DNA from: OFTM291 sp041741375 | GTDB lineage: Bacteria > Gemmatimonadota > Gemmatimonadetes > Gemmatimonadales > GWC2-71-9 | NCBI GenBank assembly: GCA_041741375.1 | Contig: JBGSKF010000202.1 | Span: 1-11,716 of the forward strand | DNA: 11,716 nucleotides | Reading direction: 5' to 3' | In this document: piece by piece, positions 6,752 through 11,716 of the stretch | Layout of the letters: each line of letters begins with the position of its first letter | Position numbering within the stretch: the first letter of the stretch is position 1 | Made by a program: the position numbers and the translations under genes | The notes under the pieces: generated by a model | The model's database searches: none | Seen by the model: the letters and a program-made list of their open reading frames with translations, nothing else | What the model was told of the DNA's origin: nothing

Positions 6752-6767
6752 CCCTGTCTGAACAGGG
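6752..6767. repeat. Perfect 6-bp inverted repeat with CTGA loop upstream of tRNA-Val
   Basis: CCCTGT (6752-6757) pairs perfectly with ACAGGG (6762-6767) around a CTGA tetraloop, 11 bases before the tRNA-Val 5' end. There is no T-run after it, so it is a poor intrinsic terminator. It may be a processing structure in the precursor RNA or a chance repeat. The rest of the 70-base gap between the small gene and the tRNA shows no convincing promoter. Confidence 0.35.
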
Positions 6768-6778
6768 GCAGGTGGATC

Positions 6779-6853
6779 GGGCGAATAGCTCAGCCGGTCC
6801 AGAGCGCCTGCCTTACACGCAGGATGTCGGGGGTTCGAATCCCTCTTCGCCCA
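6779..6853 (+). tRNA. tRNA-Val (anticodon UAC)
   Basis: A complete cloverleaf of 75 bases is seen. The acceptor stem GGGCGAA (6779-6785) pairs with TTCGCCC (6846-6852), with discriminator A at 6853. The D arm is GCTC...GAGC. The anticodon stem CCTGC/GCAGG encloses the loop CTTACAC with anticodon TAC at 6814-6816. The T arm GGGGG/CCCTC encloses TTCGAAT. The CCA end is not encoded (ctg follows), so it must be added after transcription. UAC reads valine GUA and, by wobble, other GUN codons. Confidence 0.97.
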
Positions 6854-6912
6854 CTGGAACCTGGTCGGCCCTCTGCCGGCCTCGACAGTTCACGTTTGGA
6901 GGTAGGTGCGCG

Positions 6913-8613
6913 ATGCGTCTGACCCGATCGGTACTTCTCTCGCTTGTCGCTCTCGGTACGGCGGTACCGGCCATGGCTCAGCTGCGTGCGGTGCGGCCCC
7001 AGCGGCCGGTGCAGAATCTGCCCCGCCTCTTCGTGGCGACTCCCTTCGTCTCCGCCGCGTCCGACTCCACCGCGGCCGTCCGCGTGGGGGATGGTCTGCG
7101 CAAGAGGATGGAAAACGTGGCGGGGAAGTGGTTCCGGGTGATCACCCGGGAGCAGATGAACGAGGCATTGATGCAGTATGCGTACCCTGCGGATGCCGTT
7201 CTGGCTCCCGTCGTGGCTCGCACTCTGGCCGGGACCCTGCAGGCCCAGGCGCTGGTCACCGGCACCATGTCCCGGAACGACAACAACCGGTTCACCGCCT
7301 CGGTGCGCGTGGTCGGGTACAGCGACAAGGCGGGATACCTTGCCAGTCTGACCCAGAGCGAGAACCAGAGCCTCGAAGATTTCGGCAGCCGCCTCGCCGA
7401 TCAGCTTGCCGGCGCGTTCAAGGCGATGGATGACGCCCGGGAGTGCCGGGACAATCAGTATGAGAAGGTCGACCGGGCCATCAAGGCCGCGCGCGATGCG
7501 CTGAAGCAGCAGCCCAACCACGGACTCGCCGAGTTCTGCCTCGGGGAGATCTTCCTGGCGCAGAATGCCACCGATTCCGCCCTGGCGCATTTCCAGGGAG
7601 CCACGACAGGGGATTCCCTCAGTCTGGATTCCTGGAACGAGGTCCTCAAACTGCACGTCGCGCGGAACGACACCAACACCACCATTGAAACCCTGAAGCA
7701 GATGCTCCGCGTGGCCCCGACCAATCAGGCCCTGCGGGACGAGGCGTTCAAGGCCTTCCAGGCATACGGCCGCCCGGAGGAGGCGATGAACCTCACCAAC
7801 GAGGCCATCGCACTGGATCCGACCAACCCCGACTGGTACGATCTGAAGAGCAACGCCTGCCTCTCGCAGAGCAACTTTTCCTGCGCGATCGACGCCCTGG
7901 AGCAGATGTACGAGATCGACCGGGAAAAGGCCGACACGACCTTCTTCCTGAAGATCGGGATCGCCGCCGACCAGCAGCCCGACACCACCCGGCTTCTCAA
8001 GTGGGCCCGGATCGGGGCGGCCAAGTACCCGGCCAACCCGCAGATCGTGGAGTACCTGGTCAAGGCGTACAGTTATGCCGGTCCCCTCGACAGTCTCGTG
8101 GCCACAACCCGCCGCTACATCGCGCTCGACTCGAGTGATGTCCGGCCCGTCCTGCTCGCGGTCCAGGGCCTGGTGCGGGAGAAGCGATACGAGGACGCCT
8201 ACTCCCTCGGGGAACTGGTCGAACGGCTCGGGGACGATGACGCCAAACAGAACTATGGGATCATCCTCCTCGAAGCGTTGCAGCCGCTCGTCAGCAACAC
8301 CCCTCCCAACCCGACGGCCGCGGCCCCGATGGCGCGGAAAATCCTGACCTTGACCACCAACCCGCAGGTGGTGCAGCAGACGAATCTGTTCCTTGGTTTC
8401 GCGACCTGGCAGCTGGTCACGGCGCAGGATGCTGCCATCATGGAGCAGAAATCCTGTGACCTGGTCCGCTCCTCGCAGGCCCTGCTTACCGAAGGGATTC
8501 CGGCCCTGGAACTCGGGCTCCCGGTGTTCGCGGGAGCGGCCTCGACCCTGACCCAGATGCGGGATTACCAGAGCGTACGGCTGAGCCAGATGGAACGGGC
8601 CTACTGCCGTTGA
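6913..8613 (+). CDS. Exported protein with FlgO/CsgG/TolB-like domain and TPR repeats
   Basis: The product is 566 residues. The ATG at 6913 has GGAGG (6898-6902) 10 bases upstream and starts a clear signal peptide: MRLTR, a hydrophobic core, then AMA before Q23, fitting signal peptidase I cleavage after A22. The same frame is open back to 6709, but that would translate through tRNA-Val and is rejected. Residues about 36-170 resemble the alpha/beta domain of FlgO/CsgG/TolB-N type proteins: a first strand with RLFVATPF, a helix, FRVITREQMNEAL, then AQALVTGTMSRNDNNRF. Residues about 180-560 are helical repeats of TPR character (AIKAARDALKQQPNHGLAEFCLGEIFLAQ; YGRPEEAMNLTNEAIALDPTNPDWY). It is probably periplasmic or attached at the outer membrane by other proteins; there is no lipobox. 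The exact function is unknown. It stands alone between two tRNA genes. Confidence 0.8.
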   Translation: MRLTRSVLLSLVALGTAVPAMAQLRAVRPQRPVQNLPRLFVATPFVSAASDSTAAVRVGDGLRKRMENVAGKWFRVITREQMNEALMQYAYPADAVLAPVVARTLAGTLQAQALVTGTMSRNDNNRFTASVRVVGYSDKAGYLASLTQSENQSLEDFGSRLADQLAGAFKAMDDARECRDNQYEKVDRAIKAARDALKQQPNHGLAEFCLGEIFLAQNATDSALAHFQGATTGDSLSLDSWNEVLKLHVARNDTNTTIETLKQMLRVAPTNQALRDEAFKAFQAYGRPEEAMNLTNEAIALDPTNPDWYDLKSNACLSQSNFSCAIDALEQMYEIDREKADTTFFLKIGIAADQQPDTTRLLKWARIGAAKYPANPQIVEYLVKAYSYAGPLDSLVATTRRYIALDSSDVRPVLLAVQGLVREKRYEDAYSLGELVERLGDDDAKQNYGIILLEALQPLVSNTPPNPTAAAPMARKILTLTTNPQVVQQTNLFLGFATWQLVTAQDAAIMEQKSCDLVRSSQALLTEGIPALELGLPVFAGAASTLTQMRDYQSVRLSQMERAYCR

Positions 8614-8617
8614 GGCC

Positions 8618-8646
8618 TTCCCTTGGCGGGTCCGGGCTGCTAAATT
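8618..8646 (+). promoter_or_regulatory. Weak candidate promoter for tRNA-Asp
   Basis: TAAATT (8641-8646) in an otherwise G/C-rich gap is a plausible -10 located 16 bases before the tRNA-Asp 5' end. At the proper 17-base spacing upstream there is only TTCCCT (8618-8623), a poor -35. The call therefore rests on the -10 and its position. Confidence 0.3.
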
Positions 8647-8662
8647 GCGCGGCTCTGTGGGA

Positions 8663-8737
8663 GGGGCTGTAGCTCAGCTTGGTTAGAGTGCCGCACTGTC
8701 ACTGCGGAGGTCGCGGGTTCGAGCCCCGTCAGCCCCG
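8663..8737 (+). tRNA. tRNA-Asp (anticodon GUC)
   Basis: A complete cloverleaf of 75 bases is seen. The acceptor stem GGGGCTG (8663-8669) pairs with CAGCCCC (8730-8736), with discriminator G at 8737, the identity base for aspartate. The D arm is GCTC...GAGT. The anticodon stem CCGCA/TGCGG encloses CTGTCAC with anticodon GTC at 8698-8700. The T arm has loop TTCGAGC. CCA is not encoded. A terminator-like hairpin begins 13 bases downstream. Confidence 0.97.
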
Positions 8738-8750
8738 TTGTTCATTCTGG

Positions 8751-8785
8751 AACACCCCATCGGCTCCGGTGCCGGTGGGGTGTTT
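8751..8785 (+). terminator. Terminator-like hairpin between tRNA-Asp and rsmH
   Basis: AACACCCCA (8751-8759) pairs perfectly with TGGGGTGTT (8776-8784). The stem extends inward by four more pairs, one of them a T-G wobble, leaving an 8-base loop (8764-8771). Only three T residues (8783-8785) close and follow the stem, so termination may be partial. It would end the tRNA-Asp transcript, 20 bases before the rsmH GTG. It could alternatively act as an attenuator for rsmH. Confidence 0.6.
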
Positions 8786-8805
8786 CGCCTTGGCGAGGTT
8801 CCTTC

Positions 8806-9819
8806 GTGCCCACCTCTGACCCGCCCCCTTCTCCCCATCTTCCCGTCCTGCGGGAGGAGATTCTCGATCTGGCCTCGTCCGCCACCCGCGTGGTGGACGG
8901 GACTGTCGGATTCGGGGGGCATGCCGCACCGCTGCTGGAGCGAGGGGTGCCCGTCCTCGGGATCGACCAGGACCCCGAGGCGATCGCCGCCGTCCGCCGC
9001 CGGTTCCCGGACGCCCGTCTCGCTCTGCTCCAGGCCAACTACTCCTCTCCCGAAGCGCTGGCCGCCATCCGGGAGTTCGCTCCCGACTTCATTCTCCTCG
9101 ACCTCGGCGTCTCCTCCTGGCAGCTCGACGCCGATCTGCGTGGGTTCTCCTTTCGGCCCGGTGTTCCGCTCGACATGCGGATGGCGGGGGGGCGAGGGGG
9201 CGCCTCGGCGGCGGATCTGCTGAACGACGCCTCCGTGGCGGACCTCACCACGATTTTCCGGGACTATGGCGACGAGCCGCGGGCCCCCCGACTGGCCCGC
9301 GACATCGTCCGTCGGCGAGGACACCACCCCTTCCGGATCAGTGATGACCTGGTGAACGCCATCCGGGCCGCCCTCGGCCCGCGGAGCGGGCCGGCCGACT
9401 TTGCCCGCTGCTTCCAGGCCGTCCGCATCGCGGTCAATGATGAACTCGAGGGACTTCGTTCGGCTCTCCCTGCCCTCCGGGATGCGCTTCTCCCCTCCGG
9501 CATTCTGGCGGTGATCAGTTATCATTCGGGCGAAGATCGCCTCGTCAAACATGCCTTTCGTGAGTGGGGGCTCGCGTGTCGTTGTCCCTCGGACTTTCCC
9601 GAATGCCGATGCAGTGGACGTGCCTTGGGGACCGTCGATCCGCGCCGGCCGATCCAGGCCGGCGTCGCGGAGATTGTCACCAATCCTCGCGCGCGCAGCG
9701 CGAGGTTGCGCGGCTTCCGGAAGGCCGATGATCCGGGGCCGGTATTGGGTGATGCTGTGGCTGCTCCTCTTCCTGGGGGTCGCGACGATCGTGGTGGTGC
9801 GCCAACGCGCCGGTCTTGA
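8806..9819 (+). CDS. rsmH: RsmH, 16S rRNA m4C1402 methyltransferase
   Basis: RsmH (MraW) N4-methylates C1402 of 16S rRNA in the ribosomal decoding centre, using SAM. The start is GTG 8806 with GAGG (8795-8798) 7 bases upstream. The product is 337 residues. Visible motifs are HLPVLREEIL (11-20), the SAM loop DGTVGFGGHA (31-40), GIDQDPEAI (52-60), LLDLGVSSWQLD (97-108), FQAVRIAVNDEL (203-214), the SYHSGEDRLVKH segment (238-249) and NPRARSARLRGFRK near the normal end (293-306). A cysteine pattern CRC...CRC sits at 258-269, seen in many RsmH proteins. Family members normally stop near residue 306. Here 31 extra proline/glycine/arginine-rich residues overlap the ftsL-like gene by 92 bases, which looks like read-through after loss of the usual stop. 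It is the first gene of the division cluster. Confidence 0.96.
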   Translation: MPTSDPPPSPHLPVLREEILDLASSATRVVDGTVGFGGHAAPLLERGVPVLGIDQDPEAIAAVRRRFPDARLALLQANYSSPEALAAIREFAPDFILLDLGVSSWQLDADLRGFSFRPGVPLDMRMAGGRGGASAADLLNDASVADLTTIFRDYGDEPRAPRLARDIVRRRGHHPFRISDDLVNAIRAALGPRSGPADFARCFQAVRIAVNDELEGLRSALPALRDALLPSGILAVISYHSGEDRLVKHAFREWGLACRCPSDFPECRCSGRALGTVDPRRPIQAGVAEIVTNPRARSARLRGFRKADDPGPVLGDAVAAPLPGGRDDRGGAPTRRS

Positions 9820-10024
9820 TACGGCGCGGCGGGTGGCCGCCCTGCGGTCGGATCGCGCCGCGCTCGAGGCCCGTCTGGCGGACCTGGAACGCCGCATCCG
9901 CGATGGATCGAGCCGGAAGGTCCTGGTGCCTCGCGCCGAATCCCTGGGCCTGCATTCTCCGAGCGACAGCGAATTCGTGCAGTTCCGGGTGCGGGAAGCG
10001 ACCCGGAGCGGGGGACGGGACTGA
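9728..10024 (+). CDS. ftsL: FtsL-like cell-division protein
   Basis: The product is 98 residues: a short cytoplasmic N-terminus, one transmembrane helix at about 7-24 (WVMLWLLLFLGVATIVVV), then a periplasmic coiled-coil stretch at about 30-60 (RRVAALRSDRAALEARLADLERRI) and a short C-terminus (RAESLGLHSPSDSEFVQF). This architecture, and the position between rsmH and ftsI, is that of FtsL, the bitopic divisome protein that works with FtsB and FtsQ to activate FtsWI. Sequence conservation in FtsL is poor, so the call rests on topology and synteny. The ATG at 9728 has GGAAGG (9719-9724) close upstream. An internal ATG at 9752 is a weaker alternative. The gene overlaps the rsmH tail by 92 bases, and its TGA overlaps the next ATG by one base (TGATG). 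Confidence 0.85.
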   Translation: MIRGRYWVMLWLLLFLGVATIVVVRQRAGLDTARRVAALRSDRAALEARLADLERRIRDGSSRKVLVPRAESLGLHSPSDSEFVQFRVREATRSGGRD

Positions 10025-11716
10025 TGGCCAAACCCGCGGCACGCATCGCCCTTATCCAGGCCGTGGTGGCTCTGGGGCTGGTGGGGCTCGTGGCCCGGGC
10101 CGCCCAGGTCCAGTTGATTCAGCGCGACCGGTGGGCGGAGGCGGGGAAGTCCCGGCGCCTCGCGGTCCGCCCTCTTCCGGCTCGGCGGGGCACCATCCTC
10201 GATCGAGCCGGCCGACCCCTCGCCGTCAGTCAACAATTCTATCACGTCAACATCTCCTTTCCCCAGGTCCGGGACACGGCTCGGCTGGTGTCGCTGACCT
10301 GGCGGCATCTGGGTGTTCGCCCGGAGGCGCTGCGGCGGGCGGCGCGGACCCGCCGCGACTACTACCTTCACGGCCCCTGGAGCGCGAGCCAGATCGATTC
10401 CCTCCGTCCCCTGCGCGGAGTTCATCTCGAATCGGTGTATCTCCGTCACTACCCCGCGGGTGGCCTCGCACGCCCCGTCATCGGGACGCTCCATCCCGAC
10501 TCGGGATTCGGAACGTCGGGCCTGGAGAAGGCGTTCGACTCGCTGCTGTCCGGTCGCGCCGGGGAGGCGGTGTTCCTGCGGGATGGTGCCGGCCGGCTCT
10601 ACCAATCCCCCAGCCGGAGAGTTCGGGAACCGGTGGAGGGATCCGATGTGGTTCTCACCATCGACACCGACTTGCAGGGGATCGCCGAAACGGGCCTGAC
10701 GGACGCCATCGCGGAATACGCGGCGGAGGGGGGGGACGTGGTTTTCCTCGACATCCGAACCGGAGAGGTGCTCGCGGCGGCGTCGCAACTCGCGTCGGGC
10801 TCCGATCACAGGGCCGGGGCCACCGTCTTCACGGCCCCCTTCGAGCCGGGATCCACGGCCAAGCTGTTCACCGCCGCGGGTCTCCTGTCCCGGGAGCGGG
10901 TTGACAGCACGCGCACGGTCTCGGGCGAGAACGGCCGGTGGGCCATGCCGGTATCCTCCACCCGGGTTCGGATCCTGGAGGACACGCACGCGGAGCGGGA
11001 ACCGCTGACGCTGCAGAGGGCGGTTCAGGTGTCGAGCAACATTGCGATGGCCAAGTTCTCCCAGCTGCTCGCGCCAGAGGAGCAGTATGAGACCTTGCGG
11101 GATTTCGGATTCGGCGCCCCGACGGGGGTGGAGTTTCCCGGAGAAGCCCCGGGTCGCCTCGCGCGGCCCCACCGGTGGAATGCCAACTACAGCGGACCGA
11201 GCCACGCCATCGGATATGAGTTTGGTGTCACGGCCATTCAGCTCGCCGCCGCGTACGCCGCCATTGCCAACGACGGAGTGCTTCTGGCCCCGACCCTGGT
11301 TCGTGAGATCCGGGATCCGGCCGGCACCACGCGCTACCGGCATGCCCCCGAGGTGGTGCGCCGGGTGATCACGGCCGACGTGGCGGCGCGTCTCCGGTAC
11401 TTTCTCCAGGAGGCCGCCGGGACGGAGGGAACCGGATCCCAGGTGCAGCTTGCCAACGTGAGTGTGTTGGGCAAGACCGGGACCGCCCGGCTCTTCGAAC
11501 GGGGTGCCTATCAGCCGGGCAAGTTCACGGCGTCGTTCGCGGGGATCTTTCCGGCCCACGACCCCCAGCTCGTGGTGATCGCACGACTCACCAACCCGCG
11601 GGGCGGGTACGGAGGCCTCACCGCGGCTCCCCTCACCCGGCGCATGCTCGAAGAGGCCCTGGCCGCCCGGGAGAGTGCCCTCGATCGCCGGGCGCTTGGG
11701 GCGCGCGTGGCGTCGG
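10024..11716 (+). CDS. ftsI: FtsI / PBP3-type septal peptidoglycan transpeptidase, 3' end outside window
   Basis: The frame is open from ATG 10024 to the window's edge, giving 564 residues with no stop. There is a short cytoplasmic tail, a transmembrane segment at about 7-28, and then the class B PBP dimerisation domain beginning at RRGTILDRAGRPLA (54-67). The transpeptidase domain runs from about 210 to 545, with all three catalytic motifs: S277-T-A-K280 in EPGSTAK, S337-S-N339 in VSSN, and K484-T-G in GKTGTA. The protein cross-links septal peptidoglycan with FtsW and is the target of beta-lactams. The start shares a base with the ftsL-like stop, so translation is coupled. Only about 20 residues follow the catalytic domain before the cut, so a C-terminal PASTA domain (as in SpoVD-type proteins) cannot be excluded. 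Confidence 0.95.
   Translation, partial: MAKPAARIALIQAVVALGLVGLVARAAQVQLIQRDRWAEAGKSRRLAVRPLPARRGTILDRAGRPLAVSQQFYHVNISFPQVRDTARLVSLTWRHLGVRPEALRRAARTRRDYYLHGPWSASQIDSLRPLRGVHLESVYLRHYPAGGLARPVIGTLHPDSGFGTSGLEKAFDSLLSGRAGEAVFLRDGAGRLYQSPSRRVREPVEGSDVVLTIDTDLQGIAETGLTDAIAEYAAEGGDVVFLDIRTGEVLAAASQLASGSDHRAGATVFTAPFEPGSTAKLFTAAGLLSRERVDSTRTVSGENGRWAMPVSSTRVRILEDTHAEREPLTLQRAVQVSSNIAMAKFSQLLAPEEQYETLRDFGFGAPTGVEFPGEAPGRLARPHRWNANYSGPSHAIGYEFGVTAIQLAAAYAAIANDGVLLAPTLVREIRDPAGTTRYRHAPEVVRRVITADVAARLRYFLQEAAGTEGTGSQVQLANVSVLGKTGTARLFERGAYQPGKFTASFAGIFPAHDPQLVVIARLTNPRGGYGGLTAAPLTRRMLEEALAARESALDRRALGARVAS

Noticed and set aside
6864..6886. Imperfect hairpin (GTCGGCC / GGC-CT-CGAC) after tRNA-Val as a terminator
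   Set aside because: The stem is interrupted by a two-base bulge and is not followed by a T-run, so it is too weak to call. It may be chance in G/C-rich DNA.
6709..6912. Upstream extension of the exported TPR protein starting in frame near 6709
   Set aside because: It would translate through the whole tRNA-Val gene and bury the signal peptide. The ATG at 6913 has a good Shine-Dalgarno and begins the signal sequence.
8683..11559. Very long open frame on the minus strand (958 codons)
   Set aside because: It runs opposite to rsmH, ftsL and ftsI, whose motifs are unambiguous, and crosses tRNA-Asp. Long antisense frames are expected where third codon positions are nearly all G or C. Its translation is low-complexity, rich in R, G, P and E.
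1..11716. CRISPR arrays, insertion sequences, prophage or toxin-antitoxin modules
   Set aside because: No repeated spacer-like units, transposase motifs, terminal inverted repeats or phage genes were seen by reading both strands. The tRNA genes show no flanking integrase or repeated tRNA 3' end.

Overview
The window comes from a bacterium with a very G+C-rich genome and strong G/C preference at third codon positions. All genes lie on the + strand, tightly packed with start/stop overlaps. The gene content (PATAN-TPR protein, cheR-cheD-cheB, many TPR proteins, a division cluster) fits an environmental Gram-negative lineage such as Gemmatimonadota. That phylum assignment is inference; no marker here proves it.

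Layout. (1) Positions 3-524 hold an internal fragment of a phosphoenolpyruvate-synthase-like enzyme, with visibly different codon use and an abrupt stop. (2) About 526-675 looks like the last 50 codons of another gene in a different frame, coupled to the next gene, so a contig junction or recombination point probably lies near 515-530. (3) Positions 675-6486 form one apparent operon: PATAN-winged-helix-TPR protein, CheR, CheD, CheB, a coiled-coil/TPR protein, and a membrane-anchored HExxH metallopeptidase. Within it every junction overlaps or is separated by only a few bases. (4) Positions 6483-6853 carry a promoter, a tiny two-helix membrane protein that may be translated leaderless, and tRNA-Val(UAC). 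(5) Positions 6913-8613 encode an exported protein with a FlgO/CsgG/TolB-like N-terminal domain followed by TPRs. (6) tRNA-Asp(GUC) and a terminator-like hairpin come next. (7) From 8806 to the window end is the start of the division and cell-wall (dcw) cluster: rsmH, an ftsL-like gene and ftsI (cut by the window end). No mraZ precedes rsmH here.

How the genes work together. CheR (methyltransferase), CheD (receptor deamidase) and CheB (methylesterase/deamidase) form the complete covalent adaptation module for chemoreceptors. No receptor, CheA, CheW or CheY lies in the window, so the signalling core must be elsewhere or upstream of the junction. The PATAN-TPR and coiled-coil/TPR proteins bracket this module and are translationally coupled to it, which suggests they are adaptor or scaffold parts of the same chemosensory pathway. 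The downstream block combines a ribosomal RNA methyltransferase with septal peptidoglycan synthesis, as in the standard dcw cluster.
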